A DNA stretch of 64,000 nucleotides from Litsea cubeba (lineage: Eukaryota > Streptophyta > Magnoliopsida > Laurales > Lauraceae), in the NCBI GenBank assembly GCA_012931725.1, contig WHSA01000079.1:165133-229132 (forward strand), in the 5' to 3' direction. Under the pieces are notes generated by a model. The model was not told the origin of the DNA. It worked only from the letters and a program-made list of their open reading frames with translations, and made no database searches. The translations under genes were made by a program, and so were the position numbers. Shown piece after piece: positions 8,797-20,000 of this stretch. Each line of letters begins with the position of its first letter. The stretch's first letter is position 1.

Positions 8797-9788
8797 CTAG
8801 GGTTTACTAAGTTGGATTGTGCCGGCGTTGCGATCGACAGATCGGATCAAGAAATTGATCCGGAGGATTTCTACATGTTGCTCTTCGCTGCAGAAAACAG
8901 ATTCCGATCTCTGCCAGGCCACACAGATCACACTGATCGAATTTCCTAATTCAAAACAGAGAAAGGTTCCACAGATGGAGAGACCGGATTTCAGAAGGTC
9001 TGATCTGCTTCCGTTGACTGCTTGTTGCCGGAGAAGGAGGCAAAAAGGAGATCTTGGAGATTCAGGATCTTGATCATTACTGGGCCTCCCTTTCGCTGGA
9101 GAAGATCGCCGTCCTGCCGCTGCGCCATCGCCGGTCCCCGCTGCTGCCGTGCCGTCGCCGGAGTCTTCCGTCGTCATCCCGCTGGTGCTGCACCATCGCC
9201 GGAGACAAAGAAGGCAGGCACCAGTGATTCTCATCCGTTTCTGGTTATAGAAACCAGACAAAGAAACAAAACTGGGTTCTGTTTGGGAGAAGACTTCTTG
9301 GGTTTAGAAGTCCAGGTCGGGTTGACCAGACCCGTATGCAGAAAGCCCGCTCACAGCAGGGACCAGATCAGGTCAGGTTCTGGGTCAGTTCCGTCTGACC
9401 CGTGAAGCAGGAAGCCCATTCCAGCATATTACTGACGTCAGCGCCACGTCAGTGAACAGTTCGGTCAACAGGGTTTGACCGGGATCGACGACAAAAACTT
9501 GTTTCGTCGATATCTTGATCATCCGAGGTCAGATCGGAGATCCGTTTACGCCTGCGGACTCGTTGCGAGCAAATCTACGTAACCGTGGAAGAAGATTGGC
9601 AGTTTGACGGTCAACAAGAAAGTTTGACTAATCGGAGCGTAGAAAACAGTTTTTGCGACATCGGAGCTATCCAAAGTCGGATTTCAGATCCGTTTCTTCC
9701 AGCGTACTCGTGGTGACGAGATCTACAAATTGGTGCAGAAATTGAGGTTAGTAACAGTTATTTATATTTTTTTGATTATTTAATTGAG
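8797..9788 (+). other. Long untranslated leader of the Copia element
   Basis: About 1 kb between the PBS and the gag ATG at 9789. It is GC-rich in its first half. The open frames inside it resemble no known protein. Confidence 0.6.
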
Positions 9789-12700
9789 ATGGAGAACAAC
9801 ACTGTGAACACTACCATGATCAAACTCAACCATACCAATTGGTTGATTTGAAAACCTAAGATGGAGGATATACTCTATTGCAAAGACCTCTATGATCCCA
9901 TTGAGGGGGATAGTACCAGACCAAAAGAGATGTCAGATCTAGATTGGAAAAAGATGCATCGAAAGACCATTGGTCACATCAGACAGTGGGTGGATAACAG
10001 CATATTTCATCACGTGTCTAATGAAACCAATGCGAGAACCCTTTGGATGAAGTTAGAAGAAAGATATGAGAAGAAAACCGCCGTAAACAAAACTTTTCTG
10101 ATTAGAAAGCTTGTGAACATGAAATTCAAGGAGGGTGGTAAAATTGAAGATCACATAAATGATTTTCAATGCATTGTGAATGAGCTGGCTACAATGAAGA
10201 TGGTCCTTGATGATGAGATGCAAGCTTTATTTCTTCTAAGTTCTTTACCAGATACATGGGAGACATTGGTTGTTTCCGTGAGCAACTCTACTCCAGATGG
10301 TGTGTTATCAATGAGTCAGGTTACTAGCAGCTTGTTAAATGAAGAAACAAGAAGGAAAACTGCAGGGACAGATAATGCACAGGCCTTTGTTACTGAGAAT
10401 AGAGGGAGGAGTAAGAGTAGGGGACCAAAGGGGGGTCGTGGCAAGTCCAGAGGTGGCAAGGAATCACAGACTAAGAAAAAGTCTGGAAAATGCTTTCATT
10501 ATGGCAAGGAGGGGCACATTAAGAAAAACTGCTTTGCCTTGAAGGAAAAGAAAGGAACCAACAATGAGCAGAAGAATGACACTAACACTACTGCTACTTT
10601 GGATAATGAAGTAGTGATTTTGACCAGTGAAATTGAAGAGTGTTTGAGTGTTGCAGATAATCAGGTTGAGTGGGTTATTGACACAGTAGCATCCTACCAT
10701 GCTACTCCTTGTAAGGAGATGTTCACGACGTACAAAGCAGGGGACTTTGGCACTGTGAAGATGGGCAACACAAGTTATTCGAATATTATTGGGATCGGTG
10801 ATGTCTGCATTCAAACCGATATTGGTTGTACAATGACGCTGAAAGATGTGCGACATATTCCTGATCTGCGGTTGAATCTAATTTCCGGGACTTCATTGGA
10901 CCGTACAGGTTATGAAAGTTACTTCGGAAATGGCAGGTGGAAACTCACTAAAGGGTCTCTTATTTTTGCGAGAGGGAAGGCGTGTAATACGCTGTACAAG
11001 ACACATGTGAAGCTATGCAAAGGTGTGTTGAATGCTGTTGAAGACAGATCCTCTCCGAATCTGTGGCACAAGAGACTTGGACATATGAGTGAGAAAGGAC
11101 TGCAGTTATTGGCAAAGAAAGATCTGATTAATTACTCCAAAGGTACATCCCTTGAACCTTGTGATTATTGCTTGTTTGGTAAACAACATAGGGTTTCTTT
11201 CTCTAAAACATCAACGATAAAATCTAATGTGTTGGATTTGGTATATTCTGATGTTTGTGGTCCCATGGAGGTGGAGTCATTTGGTGGCAATAAGTTTTTG
11301 TCACATTTATTAATGATGCATCCAGGAAAGTCTGGGTTTATGCGTTGAAATCAAAGGATCAAGTGTTCCAAGTATTTCAGCAGTTTCATGTCATGGTTGA
11401 AATAGAAACAGGAAAGCTCTTGAAATGTCTCCGCACAGATAATGGTGGTGAGTACACATCTAACCAGTTTAAAGGCTATTGCTCAAAGCATGGTATTCGA
11501 CATGAAAGAACAGTTCCTGATACTCCACAGCACAATGGTGTAGCCGAGAGAATAAACCGCACTATTCTTGAAAGGATGAGATGCATGATTAGAGTGGCAC
11601 AGCTACCCAAGCCATTTTGGGGTGAAGCTATTCTAACTGTCGTTTACCTGATTAACAGGTCTCCCTCTGTTCCTTTGGATTTTGATCTTCCGGAGAGGGT
11701 ACGGACACGATGTGGGACTCCGGGGCGTCACATGGAAGCCCGCCCACATGGAAGCCCGCCCACTTGCACCAAACCACGTCAGGGGACCCACACTCGAACT
11801 AGTCGAGAGTCGGCTCTGATACCATTTGTAACGCCCCACCCCTTACCCATGCATGATATTGTCCGCTTTGGCCCACTGGCCTCACGATTTTATTTCTGAT
11901 GGGTCTCAACCCATCAAAAGGCCTCATGCAAGGTAAGGGTGTAAGCTCTACATATAATTCCAATCACTTTCCTCTCTATAGTCGATGTGGGACTCCGGGG
12001 CGTCACAGGTAAAGATGTTTCTTATTCTCATTTGAAGGTATTTGGGTGCAAGGCTTTTGCACATGTACCAAAAGAGCAGCGTTCAAAGCTGGATGATAAG
12101 GCAGTGTGTTACATTTTTCTTGGCTATGGTGGAGCTGAGTTTGGCTACAGGTTATGGAATCGAAAGAAAAGAAAAATTATCAGAAGTAGGGATGTTGTGT
12201 TTCATGAAGACCAATTCTTTGGAGATATTGAAAAGACTGAAAAGTATAAAGAAATTTTTGATGGAGTGGTTGATCTCATAAATTGTTGATGGAGTGGTTG
12301 ATCTCACACCGACTCCTTCTCCAGTGCAGACTACAGGTGGAGAAGGTGGACAAAACGATTTAGATCATGATGAGGCGCATGGGTTACCAGATGAACGGGG
12401 TGTTGAACAGGGGGAGCAGTCTCCTCAGTCAGAAACCACAGAACCTCAGGTTAGGAGGTCTACTCGAGAGCGTCAACCGTCAACAAGATATCCTGCAGCA
12501 GATTATATTTTGCTTACTGATGAGGGGGAGCCAAAAAGCTACCCAGAAGCAAAAACTCATGCAGATAAAGATGAGTGGATAGAGGCTATGCAGGATGAGA
12601 TGAGTTCTTTGAAAAAGAACAGTACTTATGAGCTGGTGGAACTCCCAAAAGGCAAGAAGGTTCTGAAGAACAAATTGGTGTTCAAGCTGAAGAGAGATGA

Positions 12701-13063
12701 CAGTGGAAAACTGATAAAGCACAAAGCACGGCTAGTGGTTAAAGGCTTTGCGTAAACGAAGGGTCTTGACTTCGATGAAATATTCTCTCCAGTTGTGAAG
12801 ATGACTTCTATCAGAGTTATCTTCGGTCTAGTTGCCAGCATTGACCTTGAACTTGAACAGATGGATGTGAAGACTGTATTTCTTCATGGTGATCTGAAAG
12901 AAGAGATCTACATGACTCAGCCGGAGGGGTTTGAGGTAGAAGGAAAAAAACAGCTGGTTTGCAGGTTGAAAAAGAGTCTCTACGGGCTGAAACAAGCGCC
13001 GAGACAATGGTACAAGAAGTTTGATTCATTCATGGTGAGTCATGGGTACCGGAGGACATTGAT
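9789..13063 (+). pseudogene. Copia gag-pol (UBN2, PR, INT, partial RT), degenerate
   Basis: ATG at 9789. A TGA at 9849-9851 breaks the Gag N-terminus. The Gag UBN2 region follows (FLIRKLVNMKFKEGG, FLLSSLPDTWETL), then a zinc knuckle with its second Cys replaced by Tyr (CFHYGKEGHIKKNC). The protease motif is WVIDTVAS, so the catalytic D-T/S-G triad has lost its Gly. GAG_pre-integrase HHCC is visible (LWHKRLGHMSEKG, CDYCLFGKQ). The integrase core keeps D (YSDVCGP), D (RTDNGGEY) and E (NGVAERINRT) but is frameshifted near 11300-11340. It is then split by the TRIM-like insertion (11708-12007). A ~22-bp tandem duplication with a stop sits near 12260-12305. RT starts before 12755 (TAA at 12753-12755) and shows the motif A region QMDVKTVFLHG and SLYGLKQAPRQWY. 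It is cut before the YVDD box. Confidence 0.85.
11708..12007 (-). mobile_element. TRIM-like element in the Copia integrase, one LTR truncated
   Basis: On the minus strand there is a 181-bp LTR (12007-11827; TGTGACGCCCC to GGGGCGTTACA), an iMet PBS (11824-11813), a ~80-bp internal part with a tandem CGGGCTTCCATGTGGG repeat, then only the first 25 bp of the second LTR (11732-11708). It has no coding capacity. The copia frame resumes on the right at GKDVSYSHLKVFG. Because the left LTR is truncated, the insertion site and TSD cannot be checked. The classic TRIM arrangement (short LTRs, PBS, no genes) is the basis for the call. Confidence 0.75.
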
Positions 13064-13254
13064 TGTTGGGGATGTGCAACCAAAGTCCCACATCGGCTAG
13101 AATTGGGAAAGATCATGTGCATATAAGTTGGACTAAGTACTCCATTGGTATGAGGCCTTTTGGGTAGAACCCAAGAACAAATCCATGAGGGCTTAGACCC
13201 AAAGTGGACAATATCATATAAATGTGGAGTTTGTAGTGGTCCACTGTACTAACA
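13064..13254 (+). repeat. TRIM LTR copy A
   Basis: 191 bp; contains CCCACATCGG near its start and TATA-like CATATAAATG about 35 bp before its end. It joins directly to truncated copia RT on the left. Confidence 0.9.
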
Positions 13255-13486
13255 AGTGGTATCAGAGCCCAAGCCTAGACTTAGCTCGGAGAATCCTCAG
13301 ATTGCCGAAAAAAAGGTGGTGGGCCCCAGTGATGCGCAAGGGAAAGCGCAGTACTCACGATTGGTGGATCCGTGGTGAGGCTCTCGAGTTGGCTCTTCTC
13401 GATGGAGCGGACGGATGGATGATCGTTTGAGGGGAGGCCCGGTAAAAATATCCAAAGAGATATGGTCCTTTGTTTGAGGGGAGGAT

Positions 13487-13677
13487 TGTTGGGGATGTGC
13501 AACCAAAGTCCCACATCGGCTAGAATTGGGAAAGATCATGGGCATATAAGTTGGACTAAGTACTCTATTGGTATGAGGCCTTTTGGGTAGAACCCAAGAA
13601 CAAATCCATGAGGGCTTAGGCCCAAAGTGGACAATATCATATAAATATAGAGTTTGTAGTGGTCCACTGTACTAACA
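13487..13677 (+). repeat. TRIM LTR copy B (shared middle LTR)
   Basis: 191 bp, differing from copy A by a handful of substitutions. It serves both as 3' LTR of the first unit and 5' LTR of the second. Confidence 0.9.
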
Positions 13678-13909
13678 AGTGGTATCAGAGCTCAAGCCCA
13701 GACTTAGCCCGGAGAATCCTCGGATTGCCGAAAAAAAGGTGGTGGGCCCCAGTGATGCGCAAGGGAAAGCGCAATACTCACAATTGGTGGATCCGTGGTG
13801 AGGCTTTCGAGTTGGCTCTTCTCGATGGAGCGGACGGATGGATGATCGTTTTAGGGGAGGCCCGATAAAAATATCCAAAGAGATATGGTCCTTTGTTTGA
13901 GGGGAGGAT

Positions 13910-14100
13910 TGTTGGGGATGTGCAACCAAAGTCCCATATCGGCTAGAATTGGGAAAGATCATGGGCATATAAGTTGGACTAAGTACTCCATTGGTATGAG
14001 GCCTTTTTGGTAGAACCCAAGAACAAATCCATGAGGGCTTAGGCCCAAAATGGACAATATCATATAAATGTGGAGTTTGTAGTGGTCCACTGTACTAACA
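13910..14100 (+). repeat. TRIM LTR copy C
   Basis: 191 bp, again nearly identical to copies A and B; ends ACTAACA and is followed by ATTAACTCCC with no PBS. Confidence 0.9.
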
Positions 14101-15111
14101 ATTAACTCCCTTTTCTGTACTTTATTATTTGATAAAATGAAGAACTAACTTACTCTTTTAAAAATAATAATAATAATAATAGCAGCAACAGCCGCGGCCT
14201 AGTAGTGGGGTGGATATCAATGGGTTAGTCCATAGACTAACTCAATGAGTTAGTCCATGTAGCATAACTGAATCCCATACAAAAAGCTTTGCCGTGGACT
14301 TGGCTTGAGACACATGTTGAATAGTCTTACCTTAGTCCATTTTGGCTTGGAAGATAATGTCTTCGTTCATGAAATTTTAGAGGGAATATGCTTGGGTCCC
14401 AGGGATAGCATCGTTTTTATTCCAGTGGACGTTTGGATTTTGTAAATCAGAATCACATTCTCTTAGTTCAAACATAAATCAAGGTTCATGTTGTTGGTAA
14501 TATGCATTATCTGTAAGTGAGAGTCGTTTATTACATTGCCATAATAATTTACAGGGGATTGATTTACGGTAAGACAAGTACGGGGCAATTGAGTTTTGAA
14601 GGATCGAAAAAGGGTCCCTATAATGTATCACCAAGCCAAGCTAGGCCCAAACCAGCCCAAGTCAAATGCATATAGACACAATCCACTCAAATGGATATTG
14701 AGTCAACCCAAGTTAGGCTCAATAAATGGCAAAAGATATGGCTCATAAATGAGTCCTCTAGCTCCAAGCCCTTGCCCTTTCAAATCAAAACTCAATAGAG
14801 TTACACTAAATAAATGACATTTTATTTTTCATCATACCTGATGTGGGATTCTAATAATGAAGTCTAAATGATTCTTTACTATTTTAAAAATTTTCCAACA
14901 AGAAACACCCCCTCCCCATTAATAATTAATGTTTTTTTTTTTTTAAATTCTCATGTAATAGGCCCACTTTTTAGGGGTCTAATTGAGCAAAAATCTTAAA
15001 ATCCATCAAGGCATGGATGACAGTTTAGATTGATTGTCTCAATTCTCATAAGGTGGCTCCAAATGCATGAAAGATTTGTAAATCTCAAGATTTCTCCATT
15101 CTATTTCATGA
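14101..15111. other. Intergenic DNA, no gene recognised
   Basis: AT-rich, with a short (TAA)n run near 14165-14180. Only degenerate, repeat-like stretches are seen (for example the doubled GTTAGTCCAT phrase at 14224-14260). No open frame resembles a protein. Confidence 0.5.
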
Positions 15112-15646
15112 GGGTATGTTTGTGTAACACTTTTCTGCGGAAAAGTAGATGGTTTTTCACGAAAAATTAATTTTTCAGGCGTTTGGTGCGGAATAATTCT
15201 GCGGAAACGCTTTCCTGCCTCACCAGCATTTTCCTTGATAATTGTGGAAATGAGTTTCCTATGGAGGTATGAGAAATAGATTTCCTTAAAAAACTTCTCT
15301 CACTTTTTCTCACTCTCGTCCATTTCAGCTCAAAACTCTACAACTCTTTCATTTTTTATTTCTTAAAATATATTATTAGTTAATATTAAATAAATAATAT
15401 ACATGTTATATTATTTTTTTAAAAAAATTTATTTCACTAAATAAGAAAATTTTATTTTCTATAAGGAATTCACCGCCGCACCAAACAACATTAGTATCAA
15501 TTCAACAAAAAAATTTTTTTTTCACCAAATATAAATTTCTAAATTCTACAAAAATTATTTTTTAAAATTCCTATTTCTATTTAATTCACTGACGTGATAA
15601 TTTTTCCTTTTCGAAAAAAAAAAAAAAGTAGTACACAAACGTGCCC
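15112..15646. mobile_element. MITE-like element upstream of the PUX10-like gene
   Basis: Imperfect terminal inverted repeats: GGGTATGTTTGTGTA at the left (15112-15126), and its partner GGGCACGTTTGTGTA on the minus strand at the right (15646-15632). A second inner inverted pair, GTTTGGTGCGG, lies at 15181-15191 and 15476-15486. The interior is AT-rich and non-coding. No clean target duplication was found, so the superfamily (hAT, Harbinger or other) cannot be assigned. It ends 178 bp before the PUX10-like ATG. Confidence 0.55.
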
Positions 15647-15824
15647 ACAATCTCCCAAACAGAAGAAAGAGGAAAGGAGAGAGTTGATAACCCCTTCCTC
15701 TTGTACGCTTAACTCTGTGTAAATCCCCCTTGTCAACACGACAACCCTTTTTCTCTGTCTCTTTCCATTCTCCGAAAAACAGAGAGAAGAGAGAAGGAAA
15801 GCAGATTACAAGGAAAGAAAAGAA
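15647..15824 (+). promoter_or_regulatory. Proximal promoter and 5' leader of the PUX10-like gene
   Basis: The 178 bp between the MITE-like element and the ATG hold pyrimidine-rich CTCTGTCTC stretches and a purine-rich AGAGAGAAGAGAGAAGGAAAG leader next to the start. No clear TATA box was seen. TSS position is unknown. Confidence 0.4.
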
Positions 15825-16942
15825 ATGATAGATTCAAGCATAAGCAGCAGCAGCAACGACAAGATTGCATTCTTCCAAGCAATCACAGGCCTCGAAGATC
15901 CCGACCTCTGCAATGAAATCCTGACCGCCCACGGCTGGGATCTCGAGCTCGCCATCTCCGCCTTCACCTCCTCAAATCCAAACCCCACCACCACCACCAC
16001 CAACCCCTCCTCCAATCCAATCTCACCCGTCCATTCCAATTCTGAACCCTGGGAGGACATCTCCGCCGCCCCACCAGACGCCTCCGCCCCTCCCGGCCTC
16101 GCCTGGAAGCTCATCACCCTCCCCGTCTCCGTCGTCTCCGGCAGCTTCGGCCTCCTCACCGGCGCCATCGGCCTCGGCGCATGGGTCGCCGGCGGGCTCC
16201 TCTCCCACTCCCTCGGCCTCCTCGGCTGGGACCCTTCTTCCTCCGCCGCGGACGCCGCCTCCTCTCCTCTCGTCTCTCTCTCCCCGGCCGCTGCGGAGGC
16301 GCTCGACTTCGTGTCGCGCTTCGAGAGGGACTATGGGGCGGCCGCCTATCGCCCTAATTTTGCGGCGGAGGGATTCGTGGACGCGCTGCAGCGGGCGAGG
16401 AGGGAGTTCAAGATGCTGTTTGTGTACCTGCATTCGCCGGAGCATCCGGATACGCCGGCGTTCTGCGAGGGGACCCTGTGCTCGGAGGTGGTGGCGGCAT
16501 TTTTGAATGAGAACTTTGTGGCGTGGGGAGGGAGCATTCGGGCGAGCGAGGGGTTCAAGATGAGTAACAGCTTGAAGGCATTGAGGTTCCCCTTTTGCGC
16601 TGTGGTCGTGCAGGCTACGAATCAGAGGATCGCGCTGCTGCAGCAGGTATAATTGTTTTGATATGAATATGTTTGTGATGTTTCCTTCTTCTTCCTGTAT
16701 GTTTTGTTTGCTAATTCTAGTTTCTTTCTAGAAAATGTGATCATGGGTGCATTTTTTTATATTAATTTTCATATATTCAAACTGTTTCCCATCTTGTGTT
16801 GGGTTAATTAGTTGATACCTGGTAGTAGAACAAACTTTGAATTGAGAGAGAGAGGGAGGGAGAGGGAATTCAACCATTTCAATCTCCCATCTTGTGTTGG
16901 TTCTATTAGTTGATACTTGGTATTAGTAGAGTTAAAATGTGT

Positions 16943-17024
<82 letters not shown>

Positions 17025-20000
17025 TGGTGGTGATAATGATGGTGAAAAAAGCTTCTTCGGGAATGGCAAGTGGTTTAGTTTTGTGTGTGTTTGTTTTTAC
17101 TGAAATTATTCTACTTGTTATTCATCCTTTTGCATTTCTATCAATATATATATATATATATTTTAAATGAAGAGACAGCTGATTTGGCACCTCCCACCAT
17201 GGTTAGAGGTTTTGGGATCAAGTTTGTGAATGTACTGGTGTAGTCTTGCTGAAACAGATTATATATGACTCTAACAACCAAACTATGGAATAGATTACCT
17301 GCTATCAGGCACAGCTTGCTTAACATGAACACTATGCCTTTCACGACCTTGTGAAAGGGGCAGAGTGCAGAATAAGGATGTGCCATGTTACTTCTACGGT
17401 TCTACCACATTGCTTAGGATGATGCTTGGGCTTTCTACTTGAATAATTCAAGATATTGGAGATTTAAGAAGTTAGTTATGTAAAAAAAAAAAAAACTACT
17501 TTTTGATGATGAATTGGTCTTCAAACATAAGCTGTGAGTCTAACTACATCACCTTCAAAAGGTGAGAATGAAGAAAATGATCAATATATGTAGCACTGTA
17601 TTTATCAGATGGTTGTAGTGTCTAGTGATTATCTATTATTCTAGTCAATATATGTATAGATTCTTTTATAAAAATCTCTAGTTTTTACTTTACCAATAAT
17701 TTTTTTTTTAAACTTCCAACATGTGTTCTCATTGAATTTTTGTTATTGTGTTTTTTATTTTCATTGTTTGTTAAAAAGTGCCACTTCTTCCTTTCGTCTT
17801 TTTATATTTCTTTTTATTCACAAAGAACTGTAAACTTCACAAATACAAAGCACGTCCGGATTAAGATCCTTGTGAAACTTGATAGTGCAGTAGACTCATA
17901 TATGTCTTCTTATTCTTCTTCTTCTTCTTCTTTTTTTTTTTGATATGCAACTTGAACTGAAATTTCGTTGGGGCGTCCCCTACTTAGCGACGCGCTGTAT
18001 GGTCCGGGTACAGTGATAAGTGAGCAAGGACCGCTTGCATCGGCGCCCGGGTGCAGTACTAAATAGGCAAGGGTCCTCACACTTTATTGGGCGAGTGTGG
18101 GGGGTAAGGAAGCTAGTCCAAAATAGAAGGCTGAGATTGGGCACTTGGAACATTGGGAGCCTAACTGGGAAACTTATGGAAGTGGTGGATACAATGGAAA
18201 GGAGACGAATCGCAATTGCTTGCTTGCAAGAGACAAGATGGGTGGGACACAAAGCTAAAGAGATTGAGAGGACCGGGTATAAGTTATGGTATACGGGACT
18301 TAATAGATCGAGGAATGGGGTCGGCATAGTGGTAAACAATGACTTAAAGGAAGATGTAGTGAATGTAAAGCGCTATGGAGATAGGATTATTGCAATTAAG
18401 TTAGTGTTAGGAGAAGAGATAGTGAACGTATTTAGTGCTTATGCCCCCCAGGTGGGCTTAGGAGATGGACATAAGGAGAAGTTTTGGGAAGACTTGAGAG
18501 GAGTGCTACTAGAGATACCCCAAGGAGAGATGGTCTTCATAGGAGGTGATTTGAACGGTCATGTAGGACGTGACGTAGATGGATACATAGGAGTACACGG
18601 GGGACATGGGTACGGTAATAGAAATGAAGAAGGGAAGGATATCTTGGAGTTTCAGTGGCTTATGATCTCATGGTAACTAACACATTTTTTAGAAAGAGAG
18701 AGGAGCATTTGGTGACTTATAAGAGTGGCTCATCGAGGACACAAATTGACTTCTTCTTAACTAGGAAAAGAGACCGTTTAGCTTGTAAAGATTGTAAGGT
18801 TATACCGGGGGAGAGCTTGACTTCCCAACATAGGTTGTTGATCATAGATATGCAGTTACAAAGGTGGACTAGAAAAAAGAAGTTGTATAGATGCTCAAGG
18901 ACTAAATGGTGGAACCTGAAAGGTGATAAGCAACTAGCTTTAAGGGAAAGAGTACTAGAGGAAGACGTTTGGGCGACAGAAGAGAGTGCAAATAATATGT
19001 GGGATAAGGTAGCAGAGTGTATTAGGAGGGTAGGGAAAGAAGTCTTAGGAGAATCTAAAGGGGGTGCTCCGGTACAGAAAGAGGCATGGTGGTGGAGCGA
19101 AGCCGTCCAAGACAAGATAAGAGTTAAAAGAGAGTGCTTTAAAACTTGGCAAAATGATCGAATTGAAGCGAACTTGGAGAGGTATAAAGAAGCAAAAAGA
19201 GAAACCAAAAAAGGCAATTAGTGAGGCCAAGGCAAAGGCATTTGAGGAGCTATATAGGCGACTTGACACTAAGGAAGGCGAAAGAGAGATATTCAAGCTT
19301 GCTAAAACTAGAGATCGGCGGACCAAGGACTTAAACCAAGTTAAATGCATTAAGGATGAGGATGAAAATGTATTAGTAAAGGAAGAGGAGATAAAGGAGC
19401 GTTGGAAGAGCTACTTCTACAAGTTATTTAACGAAAGCAGTAGTAGTGACATACAATTGGGGCAGCTTACCATTTCTAGAGAAGAAGCGAATCATATGTT
19501 CTATAGGAGAATCAGTAGGGAAGAAGTTAAAGAAGTATTGAAAAGAATGAAGAATGGGAAAGCGGTTGGGCCAGATGGTATCCCTATTGAGGTCTGGAGG
19601 TGCTTGGGGGAGGATGGTATTAGTTGGTTGACAAAGCTTTTTAATGTAGTGCTAAAGAGCAAGAAGATGCCTAATGCATGGAGGAAAAGTATTCTTATAC
19701 CCATATACAAGAACAAAGGAGATATTCAGAACTGTGCGAACTACCACGGGATTAAATTGATGAGCCATACGATGAAATTATGGGAGAGAGTTATTGAGAG
19801 AAGACTAAGAAGAACAACAAATATTTCAGAGAATCAATTTGGTTTCATGCCTGGGAGATCAACCATGGAGGCTATCTTTCTCCTGAGGAGGTTAATGGAA
19901 CAGTATAGAGAAGGTAAGAGAGATTTACATATGGTGTTCATTGACTTGGAGAAGGCCTATGACCGGGTTCCTAGGGAGATTCTTTGGAAAGTTCTGGAAA

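Larger units (their letters stand above)
8463..13063 (+). mobile_element. Decayed Tnt1-like Copia element, 3' half missing
   Basis: An autonomous-type Copia element: 5' LTR, iMet PBS, a ~1-kb leader, then gag, protease, integrase and the start of RT in the Copia order. The sequence stops inside RT at 13063, where a TRIM begins. The rest of RT, RNase H and the 3' LTR are absent, and nothing resembling them resumes after the TRIM at 14100. The deletion probably happened during or after the TRIM rearrangement. A 300-bp TRIM-like element splits the integrase. Nonsense codons, frameshifts and a mutated protease motif show the element is dead. Confidence 0.85.
13064..14100 (+). mobile_element. TRIM in three-LTR tandem form
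   Basis: LTR (191 bp), internal part (~232 bp), LTR, internal part, LTR. Each LTR begins TGTTGGGGATGTGCAACC and ends GTACTAACA. PBS TGGTATCAGAGC lies at 13257-13268; the second copy follows LTR B at 13680-13691. A purine-rich TTTGAGGGGAGGAT tract precedes LTRs B and C. The internal parts encode nothing recognisable. The flanks (TTGAT on the left, ATTAA on the right) do not match, so no TSD is visible. The left flank is copia RT and the right flank is unrelated DNA, consistent with unequal LTR recombination and an associated deletion. Confidence 0.9.

Noticed and set aside
8797..9405. Overlapping GC-rich ORFs in the Copia leader
   Set aside because: No similarity to known proteins, present on both strands, and located between PBS and gag where an untranslated leader is expected.
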